This document shows positions 1 through 8,660 of a DNA stretch of 61,168 nt, piece after piece. The notes below the pieces were generated by a model, which searched no databases, was not told where the DNA came from, and saw only the letters and a program-made list of their open reading frames with translations. Made by a program: the position numbers and the translations under genes. Numbering within the stretch: the first letter of the stretch is position 1; each line of letters opens with the position of its first letter. Source of the stretch: a bacterium (GTDB lineage: Bacteria > Armatimonadota > Abditibacteriia > Abditibacteriales > Abditibacteriaceae); contig SDZD01000038.1 in the NCBI GenBank assembly GCA_004172935.1, forward strand, positions 1-61,168, written 5' to 3'.

Positions 1-843
1 GTACTGGCCGATTTTGGGCTCTCGGTGGGTGCGACTGGATTTTGGGGTCGCGATAACGAAGAACCGTTTCGCCAGCTATTCAAGCAAAGGAACATCGAAG
101 ATCGTATGATTCGTCTTGATGGCTCGACCCGCATGTGCGTCAAGGTGGTTAACGAAGTCGAGGGCGATACTACGGATATTAATTTTCCGGGTTTAAAGCC
201 TTCTATATTCGACTTGATTAAATTGGAGGAAGAGCTGGAAAAGGCTCACGCCAAGTGGGTTGTACTGGCAGGCAGCATTCCCCCCGGCGTTTCAGCAAGC
301 ATTTACAGCGACCTGACGCGCAAGCTGAAAAAGCAGGGCTGCAAAGTCGCGCTAGATGCTTCGGGGCCGGGGCTCAAATTCGCTCTGGAATCGGGGCCTG
401 ATGCGCTGCCCCATCTGGTTAAGCCGAATTTGGCTGAACTGGAAGAGTGGACAGGCTGTGAACTGAGGTCGCCAGAAGCGATTTTGGAAGCAGCGCAGGC
501 GATAGTGGCACAGGGTGTTGAGCAAGTGATGGTGTCGATGGGGAGCGAGGGCGCTCTATTGGTTTCGAGAGACGATGCCATTGGAGCCATTCCCCCCGCG
601 ATAGAAGTCGGCAGTACAGTTGGAGCGGGCGATGCACTGGTGGCGGGACTCATTGCGGCCTTCACTCGCGGCATGAGCACTTCCGAGAGCGTGCGACTGG
701 CGACGGCGTTTTCGGTCGATGTGTTGATGCGCTCAGATATTTACGCACTATCGCCCGAAACGGTGGCGACATGGAGCCGACAAGTATCCATTTATCCGGT
801 GCATTCAGGAAAAAGGAGCGCTTCCATTGCACAACAATTTTGA
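1..843 (+). CDS. 1-phosphofructokinase-like PfkB-family sugar kinase (5' truncated)
   Basis: The reading frame is open from base 1 (VLADFGLS...), so the start lies outside the window; the GTG at 25 is internal. The protein looks like the 1-phosphofructokinase / tagatose-6-phosphate kinase branch of the PfkB (ribokinase-like) superfamily. It has an ATGFWGRDN segment in the substrate-lid region, a central LAGSIPPG motif, VKPNLAEL, and the C-terminal PfkB signature STVGAGDALVAGL, whose Asp is the expected catalytic base. Enzymes of this branch phosphorylate fructose-1-P or a related sugar phosphate in the cytoplasm. A GH32 fructanase two genes downstream makes fructose phosphate a sensible substrate, but that is context, not proof. 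The last ~30 residues are not conserved. A short inverted repeat follows the stop. Confidence 0.8.
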   Translation, partial: VLADFGLSVGATGFWGRDNEEPFRQLFKQRNIEDRMIRLDGSTRMCVKVVNEVEGDTTDINFPGLKPSIFDLIKLEEELEKAHAKWVVLAGSIPPGVSASIYSDLTRKLKKQGCKVALDASGPGLKFALESGPDALPHLVKPNLAELEEWTGCELRSPEAILEAAQAIVAQGVEQVMVSMGSEGALLVSRDDAIGAIPPAIEVGSTVGAGDALVAGLIAAFTRGMSTSESVRLATAFSVDVLMRSDIYALSPETVATWSRQVSIYPVHSGKRSASIAQQF

Positions 844-853
844 TTTCCTCTTA

Positions 854-877
854 AGTGATTACTCACATACAATCACT
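854..877 (+). other. Hairpin after the sugar kinase gene
   Basis: AGTGATT (854-860) pairs perfectly with AATCACT (871-877) across a 10-base loop, followed by CTTATTA. A second small dyad, CTATCT-ATT-AGATAG, lies at 885-899. The first could be a weak terminator or attenuator between the kinase and the pseudopilin. The stem is short and AT-rich, so the call is tentative. Confidence 0.3.
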
Positions 878-925
878 CTTATTACTATCTATTAGATAGA
901 AACCATTTTACTTCCAAAGACAATC

Positions 926-1678
926 ATGAAATGCGTCACTCTCCGCCGTTCAGAAACGGCATCAAAGGCAAGTGCTTTTACTCTTATAGAATTGCTGGTA
1001 GTTATCGCTATCATCGCGATTCTGGCGGCCATCTTGTTTCCGGTTTTTGCTCGCGCTCGCGAAAACGCCCGTCGCGCTTCGTGCCAGTCCAACCTCAAAC
1101 AAATTGGATTGGGAATTATGCAGTACAGCCAGGATTACGACGAGAAAATCATTCCTCGTAGCATTCAGACGACGCCGGACGAAACCAACTGGCGTTTACT
1201 GGTTCAACCTTATGTGAAAAGTGTGCAGCTTTTCGCCTGCCCTTCTAATACAGGCAACACGACAGCAGTCAACTACCCTGGCCCCAACAACGTATTTGTA
1301 CCTCGCTCCTACTCCATCAACGGCAACAATAACGACCCAAGCACATTGGGAGGCTTTGCCCCTTCCGGCCAATTCACGAGCCAATCGCTGGCGGCAATTC
1401 AAAGTGTGGCGCAGGTTATTATAGTCGGCGAATCGGCTCCCACTTGGCCGTGGCCAGAATACCCAGGCATCACTGGCAATCCAGCCGACTTCACACAGGC
1501 CTGTTTCACGGGACACCTGAACACAGTCAATTTCCTCTTTCTCGATGGCCATGTCAAAGCCATGAAACCTCTTGCAACTGGCACCCCAGTTAACATGTGG
1601 TCAATCGAGGACGATCTAGCCGGTCCTACTCCTTTGCTGAACAGCTTGGCGGCATGGCAAACGAAGGTCGGGAATTAA
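926..1678 (+). CDS. DUF1559 / H-X9-DG pseudopilin (copy 1)
   Basis: Type II secretion/type IV pilin-like protein. Residues 18-34 are the prepilin N-methylation motif FTLIELLVVIAIIAILA, with Glu at +5 and a basic leader (MKCVTLRRSETASKASA). The residue before the cleavage site is Ala rather than the usual Gly. Next comes the family block FPVFARARENARRASCQSN and LKQIGLGIMQYSQDYDE, then a variable globular domain. Near the C-terminus, HLNTVNFLFLDG is the H-X9-DG motif (His, nine residues, Asp-Gly). Such proteins are thought to be processed by prepilin peptidase and assembled or displayed at the envelope; their exact role is unknown. The gene sits between the sugar kinase and GH32, suggesting a role in fructan capture or enzyme export (inference). 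Confidence 0.93.
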   Translation: MKCVTLRRSETASKASAFTLIELLVVIAIIAILAAILFPVFARARENARRASCQSNLKQIGLGIMQYSQDYDEKIIPRSIQTTPDETNWRLLVQPYVKSVQLFACPSNTGNTTAVNYPGPNNVFVPRSYSINGNNNDPSTLGGFAPSGQFTSQSLAAIQSVAQVIIVGESAPTWPWPEYPGITGNPADFTQACFTGHLNTVNFLFLDGHVKAMKPLATGTPVNMWSIEDDLAGPTPLLNSLAAWQTKVGN

Positions 1679-1754
1679 ACTCGAAACACTTCACAGTTAT
1701 ATGAGATCCAATGCGTAAAGTATTCATTGCTATCCGCATCTAGCAGTGGACAGT

Positions 1755-1813
1755 GTTCTCTAATATAAAGCGAGAGAACTCATCAGTAAGATCAAGGAGA
1801 TTTTTATATCTCC
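1755..1813 (+). other. Two hairpins in the GH32 leader
   Basis: GTTCTCT (1755-1761) pairs with AGAGAAC (1773-1779), and GGAGAT (1796-1801) pairs with ATCTCC (1808-1813). Both are perfect and lie in the 170-bp spacer before GH32. Neither has a proper U-tract, so they look like leader-RNA structure rather than a terminator. Confidence 0.35.
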
Positions 1814-1818
1814 GTGTT

Positions 1819-1838
1819 CTGGTTCGTTAGTCAGTTCG
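1819..1838 (+). promoter_or_regulatory. Element shared with the lacI-2 leader
   Basis: CTGGTTCGTTAGTCAGTTCG ends 10 bases before the GH32 ATG. A near copy with two single-base insertions (CTGGTTCGGTTAGTCAGTTACG) ends 10 bases before the ATG of the second LacI gene on the other strand (26733-26754). It is an imperfect dyad (ACTGG...CAGT type). It could be an operator or a translational element; neither start has a clear Shine-Dalgarno sequence. Confidence 0.4.
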
Positions 1839-1848
1839 CAAACAAAAA

Positions 1849-3999
1849 ATGAATTCTAAATTTAGATACCTTGCCGCCGTCGGGTTGATGGTTGTTACCA
1901 CACCAAGCGCTTGTTTCGCGCAAGGCGACATCGTAATTGCCGATTTCGAGGGCGCCAATTATGGCACCTGGAAAGTTGAGGGCACGGCTTTTGGCGCTGG
2001 CCCGGCGAAGGGCAGCCTACCCAATCAAATGTCAGTCGAGGGCTTTTCGGGCAAGGGACTCGCGAACTCCTATGTGGGTGGCGACGACTCGAAAGGCAAA
2101 TTAACCTTGCCTCCTTTCGCCATCGAGCGTAAATTTATCAACTTTAAAATCGGCGGCGGTAAGAGCGAGCAATTAGGAATTCGTTTGCTAGTCGAAGGCA
2201 AAACAGTGCGTAGTGCGACTGGCACCAATGAACGCCCCGGTGGTAGCGAAGCATTGCAATGGACGAACTGGGACGTGAGCGAATTTAAAGGCAAATCGGC
2301 GACATTAGAGATCTTCGATGACAAAACTGGCGGTTGGGGACATATTTCCGTGGACAACATCATTCAAAGCGACACAGCAAAGACAGTCATACCTCGCGAA
2401 CGCGAAATCGTGGCAACCGAACCCTGGCTCCTACTGCCAGTGAAAAATGGCGCGCCGAAACGCACTATTGCGGTAAGCGTAGGCGGCAAAGAGCTACGCA
2501 ACTTCAACATGGAGTTGGCCGATGGCGAACCCGATTGGTGGGCACGACTCGATCTATCGCTTTGGAAGGGACAGAAGGTTCTCATCAAGACGAGTGCCCT
2601 GCCCGACGACTCGAAGGGGCTGGACCAGATGTACCAGAGCGCGACGATGCCAGACGCAGCAACAGCCTATAAGGAAGCGTTGCGCGGTCAGCTACGCTTT
2701 TCGCCACGTTTGGGCTGGCTGAACGACCCGAACGGCATGGTCTATTCGCAGGGCGAGTACCACCTCTACTTCCAGGCCAACCCATTTGGTTGGGCGTGGG
2801 ACAACATGCACTGGGGCCATGCAGTTAGCCCCGACATGGTGCATTGGACTGAACTTCCGGTGGCGATTTACCCGCACTCGGCGGGCGATATGGTGTTTTC
2901 TGGCAGCGCTATCGTTGACAAAAACAATACCTCCGGCTGGAAGAAAGGCCCGAACGACTTGATTGTGGCGGCCTACACCAGCACAGGTCGTGGCGAGTGC
3001 ATCGCTTATTCGACCGATAAGGGACGCACCTTCACAGATTTCGAGAACAACCCGGTCATCAAGCACAAGGGCGAAGGCCGCGATCCTCGCCTGTTGTGGC
3101 ACGAACCGACCAAGCAGTGGGTGTTGGTGGTTTGGAGTCAGGACGATTCGTGGCCGGTTCCCTCAGAGCGCGGCGGCATTGATTTCTATACATCGCCCGA
3201 TTTGAAGAAATGGACCTACCAAAGCCGCGTCGGCGGCTACTTCGAGTGCGCCGACCTCTTCGAGTTACCGTTGGAAAATGGCACAAAGAAATGGGTGCTG
3301 ACCGCCGCGAGCAGCGAGTATCGCATTGGAACCTTCGATGGCAAAAAGTTCGTGCCCGAAACCCCCAAATTGCCGGGAATGCAGGGCCGCGACTATTACG
3401 CCGCGCAAACCTTCAGCCACGAGCCAAAGGGACGCTACGTTCAGATCGGTTGGTTCCGTACCGAAACGCGCGGTATGCCTTTCAACCAGGCGATGAGCAT
3501 TCCCAGCGAATTGAAACTGAAAACGACGCCAGAAGGCCCGCGCCTGACATGGACTCCGGTTCCCGAACTAGAGTCGCTGCGCACACAAACGCACACACTG
3601 GGCGCCCAAAGCGTTTTCGAAACCGGCCCGAACCCGTTGGCCGGAATCAAAGGCGACCTGTTCGAAATTCGCGCCGAATTTGAACCCGGAACAGCCAACA
3701 ACATCACCTTCGATGTGCGTGGAGTTCCGGTGTCATACAATGCGGCCAAGAGCGAGATTTCGGTCGGGGGCTTTCACGCTTCGGCCCCGCTGCAAGGCGG
3801 AAAACAGCGATTGACGATCTATGTTGACCGCACGGGTATCGAGGTTTACGCCAGCGATGGCCTCACCTTCGTTCCCTTCAACACCAATCTGAAGGCCGAT
3901 GACTTGGATTGGGGCTTGACGGTTACTGGTGGCACAGCCAAGTTTAGCAAGCTCGATGTTTACAACCTGTCGAGTAGTTGGAAAACAGGGGCGAAATAA
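1849..3999 (+). CDS. Secreted GH32 fructan hydrolase (levanase/inulinase/invertase type)
   Basis: Glycoside hydrolase family 32 enzyme that releases fructose from beta-fructosides outside the cytoplasm. A signal peptide covers residues 1-25 (cleavage near CFAQG). An N-terminal beta-sandwich of about 160 residues follows (VIADFEG...WKVEGTAFG, ending ISVDNI), as in many bacterial GH32 proteins. The five-bladed propeller starts near residue 283: WLNDPNGMVY at ~288 holds the nucleophile Asp, RDPRLLW at ~411 the transition-state Asp, and ECADLFELP at ~465 the acid/base Glu. A C-terminal beta-sandwich closes the protein. All three catalytic motifs are intact. Endo/exo mode and levan versus inulin preference cannot be read from the sequence. 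It is flanked by two pseudopilin genes, and the kinase upstream could act on the released sugar after uptake. Confidence 0.95.
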   Translation: MNSKFRYLAAVGLMVVTTPSACFAQGDIVIADFEGANYGTWKVEGTAFGAGPAKGSLPNQMSVEGFSGKGLANSYVGGDDSKGKLTLPPFAIERKFINFKIGGGKSEQLGIRLLVEGKTVRSATGTNERPGGSEALQWTNWDVSEFKGKSATLEIFDDKTGGWGHISVDNIIQSDTAKTVIPREREIVATEPWLLLPVKNGAPKRTIAVSVGGKELRNFNMELADGEPDWWARLDLSLWKGQKVLIKTSALPDDSKGLDQMYQSATMPDAATAYKEALRGQLRFSPRLGWLNDPNGMVYSQGEYHLYFQANPFGWAWDNMHWGHAVSPDMVHWTELPVAIYPHSAGDMVFSGSAIVDKNNTSGWKKGPNDLIVAAYTSTGRGECIAYSTDKGRTFTDFENNPVIKHKGEGRDPRLLWHEPTKQWVLVVWSQDDSWPVPSERGGIDFYTSPDLKKWTYQSRVGGYFECADLFELPLENGTKKWVLTAASSEYRIGTFDGKKFVPETPKLPGMQGRDYYAAQTFSHEPKGRYVQIGWFRTETRGMPFNQAMSIPSELKLKTTPEGPRLTWTPVPELESLRTQTHTLGAQSVFETGPNPLAGIKGDLFEIRAEFEPGTANNITFDVRGVPVSYNAAKSEISVGGFHASAPLQGGKQRLTIYVDRTGIEVYASDGLTFVPFNTNLKADDLDWGLTVTGGTAKFSKLDVYNLSSSWKTGAK

Positions 4000-4058
4000 G
4001 CGACAGAATTAGGAAGAGGTACGCCCTTTGGACTCGTGTTTAACCGAGAGAAATGCTG

Positions 4059-4101
4059 CCTCGTTGGTTTGGTTGGAGATATTCCAGCCAAACCAACGAG
4101 G
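4059..4101 (+). terminator. Strong hairpin after GH32
   Basis: A 19-bp stem (4059-4077 with 4083-4101, one G:U pair) with a 5-base loop lies 59 bases after the GH32 stop. No U-run follows, so it may stabilise the mRNA 3' end or act as a partial terminator rather than a classic intrinsic one. Confidence 0.5.
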
Positions 4102-4137
4102 GAAAGCCATTGCGACTGACTGTTTGTATTTAATCCC

Positions 4138-4190
4138 CTGCTGAGCCTAAAAATTCAGCAGTTAACGGTTATTTTTACCGTTTTGATTTT
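4138..4190 (+). terminator. Tandem small hairpins before pseudopilin copy 2
   Basis: CTGCTGA (4138-4144) pairs with TCAGCAG (4155-4161), and AACGGT (4164-4169) pairs with ACCGTT (4177-4182). The second is followed by TTGATTTTT. They lie immediately upstream of the pseudopilin ATG (4203) and may form an attenuator or leader structure. Confidence 0.35.
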
Positions 4191-4202
4191 TAGAGTTCTA
4201 CT

Positions 4203-4988
4203 ATGAAAAATATCATTACCCGTCGTGTTCAAACGACCCTGAAGGCAAATGCTTTCACCCTTATCGAATTGCTTGTTGTGATTGCTATCATAGCAATCCT
4301 GGCAGCCATCCTGTTTCCAGTTTTTGCCCGCGCCCGTGAAAACGCCCGTCGCTCCTCTTGCCAGAGCAACGAGAAGCAACTCGGCCTGGGAATCCTTCAG
4401 TACGTGCAGGATTACGACGAGAAATATCCAGCATTGACACGTCGTTACGGCACAACCTATTACAACGGCGGTCAAGTCGGCTGGACCTACTGGCAATTCG
4501 CGGTTCAGCCCTACATCAAAAGCGGCCAGCTCTTCTCGTGCCCTTCCAATAACGGCTCACTGAAAATGGGTTCCGCCCCTGGCGTCTTCACACAGGACAT
4601 GGCCTATTCCGGCAACCCCATCGGCTGTGGCAGTGGCCCTTACCCCTGGGAAGGTAGCACCACAACGGGACAGGGTATTTTCGGCGGCGACCTTTCGGGC
4701 GGCGTATCCCTGGCCGAAATCCAGAACGTGGCTTCGACGATCATGGTCGCGGAGAACATGGGCGCCGACTTCATCTACCCCGACGAAGGCGCCAACTGGT
4801 CGAAAGACCGCTTGTTCGGCGGTCACCTTTCGACCAGCAACTTCCTGTATGCCGACGGCCACGTGAAGTCGCTGCGCCCGCTCAACACCATTGTTGGCGG
4901 CGTCAATCAGTGGACACGCGACAACGCCATCGCTCCCTCCGCCGGACTGATTGCCATGTTGCAATCGGCAGAAGCCCGCTACAAATAA
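4203..4988 (+). CDS. DUF1559 / H-X9-DG pseudopilin (copy 2)
   Basis: Same architecture as the copy at 926. A 17-residue leader ending in KANA is followed by the methylation motif FTLIELLVVIAIIAILA with Glu+5, then FARARENARRSSCQSNEKQ. Here Asn-Leu is replaced by Asn-Glu, a variant not seen in the other copies. The Gly/Ser/Tyr-rich variable domain ends with the H-X9-DG motif HLSTSNFLYADG. The residue at -1 of the predicted cleavage site is Ala. The gene lies between GH32 and DUF4432 on the same strand with hairpin-rich spacers, so co-expression with the fructan genes is likely but transcript boundaries are unclear. Confidence 0.93.
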   Translation: MKNIITRRVQTTLKANAFTLIELLVVIAIIAILAAILFPVFARARENARRSSCQSNEKQLGLGILQYVQDYDEKYPALTRRYGTTYYNGGQVGWTYWQFAVQPYIKSGQLFSCPSNNGSLKMGSAPGVFTQDMAYSGNPIGCGSGPYPWEGSTTTGQGIFGGDLSGGVSLAEIQNVASTIMVAENMGADFIYPDEGANWSKDRLFGGHLSTSNFLYADGHVKSLRPLNTIVGGVNQWTRDNAIAPSAGLIAMLQSAEARYK

Positions 4989-5046
4989 TCTCTTTCTCAG
5001 GTGTGCTCCGCGCACGATGAAGATTTAGAAATCAAACCTCGACCAG

Positions 5047-5080
5047 GAGCAGGGTTTATTCGATTGAATGAACCCTGTTC
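5047..5080 (+). terminator. Hairpin between pseudopilin copy 2 and DUF4432
   Basis: A 15-bp stem (5047-5061 with 5066-5080, two wobble pairs) with a GATT tetraloop, followed by TGTGTCTTTG. The U-content downstream is modest, so it is a partial terminator or attenuator rather than a clear stop. Confidence 0.45.
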
Positions 5081-5156
5081 TGTGTCTTTGCTACTGCTGA
5101 AAATTCACTTCAAAAGTCGCACCTAATTTATAGCAATAACGGAAAATAGACTTCTC

Positions 5157-6386
5157 ATGTTTTCAAAACATATTGTCGCTGCGGCGTTAGTCGCGGGCGC
5201 TTCTCTGTTTGCCAAACCTTCGATGGCCTGGGAATACAACCTCAACAGCATGGCGCCAACCAAAGATGTATGGCGCATCACCAGTCAGGAATTGGGCATC
5301 ACCAGTTCCAAACCTTTCAGCATCACGACTCGCCGACTGCATGGCGGGCGTCAGGAAGGCGTGACGGTTATCGAGATTGATAACGGCAAAATGAAAGTCC
5401 GCGTCTGCCCGACGCGCGGTATGGCCCCTCTGGATGCGGTATCGGGCAGCATCAAACTAGGCTGGCAGTCGCCCGTCAAAGAAATCGTCAACCCGGCTTT
5501 CATCAACCTCGAAAGCCGGGGGGGACTGGGCTGGTTGGATGGCTTCAACGAACTGGTCGTGCGTTGCGGCTACGAGTGGACGGGGCATCCTGGCATGGAT
5601 AAGGGCGAGATGCTGACATTGCACGGTCGCGCCCAAAACACCCCGGCGACGGATGTGAAGATCACCATTGATGAGGCAGCTCCCCATGCGATTCGCATTT
5701 CGGGGCTTATCCGCGAACAGATGTTCAAGAAAGTCAACTTTGTGACGCGGGCCGAACTGATTACCTACCCCAACAGCTCTAGCTTCCGTTTGCATGATGT
5801 GTTGACCAACGAAGGTGACTATGCGCGCGAGTATCAGGTGATTTACCACAGCAATTTCGGGCCGCCCATTCTGGGCAAGGACGCGAAATTCTCGGCACCT
5901 GTACGACAGGTTTCGCCTTTCAACGAGTACGCGAAGAAGGATTTGGCGACATGGAAAACCTATCGCGGCCCGACTCGCGGCTTCGACGAAATGGTTTACA
6001 ACGTGTATCCCTATGGCGATGGCGCGGGCAACACGTTGGCCGTGTTGTCGAGCGCGGCAGGCGACAAAGGTGTCAGCATGGGCTTCAATATCACCCAACT
6101 TCCGGTGTTTTCGCTGTGGAAGAATACCGACACGCTGGGCCAAGGCTATGTAACAGGACTTGAGCCAGGAACCAGCCTCGCCTATCCGCGCGTGTTGCAG
6201 CGCAAGCTGGGACTCGTGCCAACGATTGCGGCCAAAGGCTCTAAGTCTTTTGATGTCACCTACACGTTGCTGGACACCCCGGCAGCCGTAAAAGGCGCTT
6301 TGAGCCGAGTCGCAACAATTCAAGGCAAGCGCAAAACGACTGTCGTCAGCACACCTCCCGCCGATGAGTCGAAGATGCCGAAGTAA
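5157..6386 (+). CDS. DUF4432 family, aldose-1-epimerase-like secreted protein
   Basis: A signal peptide (residues 1-24, ending PSMA) precedes a galactose-mutarotase-like beta-sandwich of the DUF4432 type. Recognisable family segments are IEIDNGKMKVRVCPTRGM, GWLDGFNELVVRCG and LHGRAQNTP, with YHSNFGPPI further on. Proteins of this family resemble aldose epimerases that bind a hexose through His and Glu residues; their substrates are mostly unassigned. As the last gene of the + fructan cluster it may interconvert anomers of released sugars in the periplasm (inference). A strong bidirectional terminator follows. Confidence 0.75.
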   Translation: MFSKHIVAAALVAGASLFAKPSMAWEYNLNSMAPTKDVWRITSQELGITSSKPFSITTRRLHGGRQEGVTVIEIDNGKMKVRVCPTRGMAPLDAVSGSIKLGWQSPVKEIVNPAFINLESRGGLGWLDGFNELVVRCGYEWTGHPGMDKGEMLTLHGRAQNTPATDVKITIDEAAPHAIRISGLIREQMFKKVNFVTRAELITYPNSSSFRLHDVLTNEGDYAREYQVIYHSNFGPPILGKDAKFSAPVRQVSPFNEYAKKDLATWKTYRGPTRGFDEMVYNVYPYGDGAGNTLAVLSSAAGDKGVSMGFNITQLPVFSLWKNTDTLGQGYVTGLEPGTSLAYPRVLQRKLGLVPTIAAKGSKSFDVTYTLLDTPAAVKGALSRVATIQGKRKTTVVSTPPADESKMPK

Positions 6387-6509
6387 TTGGCGGTATAAAA
6401 CCGCAGCCAACGAGAATGGCCCTGACGATGTCGGGCACCCCGCCTTCGCCGACAAATAGCGCCAGTTATTGCTGGACCTATGCGCAAGAGGTGAGCAATT
6501 CAGAATTGA

Positions 6510-6529
6510 AGACGCGCCGAGGCACGTCT
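6510..6529. repeat. REP-like inverted repeat
   Basis: AGACGCGCC and GGCACGTCT form a near-perfect dyad (one mismatch) with a 2-base centre in the 3' spacer of DUF4432. It resembles dispersed intergenic palindromes of other genomes, but I found no second copy here, so the repeat status is unproven. Confidence 0.25.
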
Positions 6530-6552
6530 CTACATTAACTGGGCTATTCTTA

Positions 6553-6592
6553 AAAAAGGGGCGCTGACTATTCGCAGTCAGCGCCCCTTTTT
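6553..6592. terminator. Bidirectional intrinsic terminator
   Basis: A 17-bp perfect stem (6553-6569 with 6576-6592) with a 6-base loop. An A-run on the left and T-run on the right make it work in both directions. It separates the convergent DUF4432 (+) and propeller (-) genes. Confidence 0.9.
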
Positions 6593-6595
6593 CGT

Positions 6596-8548
6596 TCAGT
6601 TATCGACGGCTTTGGTGTCCCAATCGAGGGCTAAAGCGGTGGAGGGATTACGCCACACTCGGCAAAGGGGTTGGGGGGTACGGGTAATGCCGTCGCCTTT
6701 TTCGTCGGCATTGGTCGAATACCAACGCTGTTGGCCTTTGGTGTATTCGTATAATGGCGTCAAAGCGGGAGAGGGTTTGGAGTTGTCCGTGGCGGTGGCT
6801 GGAAGCGCGTAGAATAGTGGCTTGCCATTGGGAGCGGTTTGCAGTTGGCTTCCATTCGCGTAGATGGCGGTTAAGCCATCGGGCTTTGCAGTCGCGGGCA
6901 TGGCGAAGAAGGGAATGCTTTCGACCTGTTTGCCTTTGCCGCCCGCGCTGATGGTATCGCCCAGTTCGTAGTGACCGTCGGTTTTCAGGCGGTAAACCGG
7001 GACGGGCAAAGTGAGACGCGGGTCGTCCATCGTCAGACGATACATTATCTGGTTGTAATCGTAGCGTGGCGTGCGCTCGTTATTACCCGAATAGGTGGTG
7101 GTGTAGGTGCCCTCGAAGTAGACCAACCTACCGTTCTCCTGATTGAAGAAGGGGTGCTGAGTCGGATTGTAGAAGGTGTATTTGTCGTGGGTGAGGATTT
7201 TGCGAGCATAGACCCACGGACCAGTAGGGGTATCGGCTTCGGCGAACCACAGTTCACCCAGATAGGATGTACCGGACGCCTGCGAGAAAATTTGTACCCA
7301 ACGTTTGCGGAAAGGATTCCAGTAGGTGGAGGAACCGTGCGGTTCGACGAAGTCATCGGTGGCGATGTCGTGGAATTGGATGGTTGATTCCTCCGGCTTC
7401 ATCTTGCCAGCTTCGACCAGCTTTTTCACCTCACCGCGCCCCAAACGGGCGGTGTTTGTCTTCCAGCCATACACCAGTTGTCCATCGGCGCCGCGCTCTA
7501 ATTTGGTGTTGGCGCCATCATTTTTACTGCCCGCCACTAATGGGGTGTATGCCTGATATTGCAACCCGTCGATGATGTGTTGGTAGTCGGCCAACACTCG
7601 CTGATTCGGCTCGAAATACAGGTACTTTTGGCCGCCTGATGTGGCGAGGAATGGGTCGCCGCCGGGGGAGAGTACGGTGGGAAAGGCGCGCAGCTTCTCA
7701 AATTCGGCTTTCTCATCGTTGAAGATAGCCAAACCCTGTTCGTTGACTTTAGAATCGCTTTCGACGTTAGCGTAGGAGCCAAACAAGCGCTCTTGGCCCT
7801 TATCGTCGTTCATAGTGAACAGGCCACCCATCCACGTTGGTTTGCTGCCTTCCAGCGGGATCATCTTCTTGGAGAAGCCTTCTTTATCGACCCAGTAAGT
7901 GAGGTCAACCCCCTTCGAAGGATCGAGGCCACCATTGACGGGCAATAAGGATGTCGCGGAAGAGGTTTTGAAGTTGCCGAGCGGATAGCCGACGCGGTTG
8001 GTATCGCCCCACAGCCAGAAGATTTTGCCCTTGTAAGGAGTGGCTTCGACGGTATCTTGCCCGGTGACAAGACCGTTCATGAGCGGTTGTTTCAGAGGCA
8101 CAGCAGACCCCGTCAAGATGCTGTCGTGGTAGATGCCCGCCCCCGTGATGCGATACAGGCGCTCGGCGACGTTGATTCTTTTAATCTTGATTTGTCCCTG
8201 ACCGCCCGCTTTGACATCGAGCGCTGTGCCAGAGTAGCCGAACATGTCTTTGGGGTATTCATAGCCGTGACTTTTGACGTGAAAATAGACCTTCTGGCCC
8301 ATCAATTCGGGGTCATTGACCGCCACTATACCATTGCTATCAGTGACATAGCTGACCTCGCTGGTGGTTTTAAGTTCGACCAGTGGTACGCCTCGCCCGG
8401 TGTCGGCATCGACGACGTTGATGCGGTAATATTCGCGTGGCTCCGCGCTGGCCGAGGACACCAACACGCATAAAACGGTGGGCACGGACAGGCAGCGAAT
8501 CAAAGAATAAACGCTCACTTTGCGAGCGCAGCTTTGGAGTGTGTTCAT
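6596..8548 (-). CDS. Secreted beta-propeller protein of glycosidase type, unknown specificity
   Basis: The start is placed at the ATG at 8548 because it gives a proper signal peptide (MNTLQSCARKVSVYSLIR, cleavage after SASA); the 49 upstream codons back to 8695 look untranslated and contain the operator. Residues ~38-140 form a carboxypeptidase-regulatory-like beta domain (YYRINVVDADTGRGVPLVE). The middle carries KIFWLWGDTN, VEPHGSSTYWNPFRKRWVQIF and FAEADTPTGPW, which look like a GH43/DUF4185-style propeller with aromatic and acidic binding residues. The end (LYEYTKGQQRWYSTNADEK) resembles the DUF5648 tail repeat. I cannot assign catalytic residues. A LacI-type operator 49 bases upstream places it in the same regulon as the GH2 gene. 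Confidence 0.7.
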   Translation of the reverse strand: MNTLQSCARKVSVYSLIRCLSVPTVLCVLVSSASAEPREYYRINVVDADTGRGVPLVELKTTSEVSYVTDSNGIVAVNDPELMGQKVYFHVKSHGYEYPKDMFGYSGTALDVKAGGQGQIKIKRINVAERLYRITGAGIYHDSILTGSAVPLKQPLMNGLVTGQDTVEATPYKGKIFWLWGDTNRVGYPLGNFKTSSATSLLPVNGGLDPSKGVDLTYWVDKEGFSKKMIPLEGSKPTWMGGLFTMNDDKGQERLFGSYANVESDSKVNEQGLAIFNDEKAEFEKLRAFPTVLSPGGDPFLATSGGQKYLYFEPNQRVLADYQHIIDGLQYQAYTPLVAGSKNDGANTKLERGADGQLVYGWKTNTARLGRGEVKKLVEAGKMKPEESTIQFHDIATDDFVEPHGSSTYWNPFRKRWVQIFSQASGTSYLGELWFAEADTPTGPWVYARKILTHDKYTFYNPTQHPFFNQENGRLVYFEGTYTTTYSGNNERTPRYDYNQIMYRLTMDDPRLTLPVPVYRLKTDGHYELGDTISAGGKGKQVESIPFFAMPATAKPDGLTAIYANGSQLQTAPNGKPLFYALPATATDNSKPSPALTPLYEYTKGQQRWYSTNADEKGDGITRTPQPLCRVWRNPSTALALDWDTKAVDN

Positions 8549-8597
8549 CGACGGATAATCGTTAAATAAAAGAAATTGGCGCGTCGAACGGGCGCCT

Positions 8598-8613
8598 ATG
8601 TTACCGATACCAT
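8598..8613 (-). promoter_or_regulatory. LacI-type operator O1 (propeller gene)
   Basis: ATGTTACCGATACCAT is a 16-bp palindrome with central CG, matching the two other copies in the window (12554-12569, 14453-14468) at 14 and 13 of 16 positions respectively. It lies 49 bases upstream of the propeller gene start. The central-CG form is typical of LacI-family operators; the probable reader is the repressor at 12632-13633. Confidence 0.75.
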
Positions 8614-8620
8614 TAACGAG

Positions 8621-8647
8621 CAAAAGAAAGGGGAGATGAATCTCCCC
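8621..8647 (-). terminator. Intrinsic terminator after the uronate-dehydrogenase-like gene
   Basis: GGGGAGA (8630-8636) pairs with TCTCCCC (8641-8647). Read on the - strand, the stem is followed by TTTCTTTT. It ends the GH2-SDR operon just upstream of operator O1. Confidence 0.75.
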
Positions 8648-8660
8648 TACTCGGCTCAAA

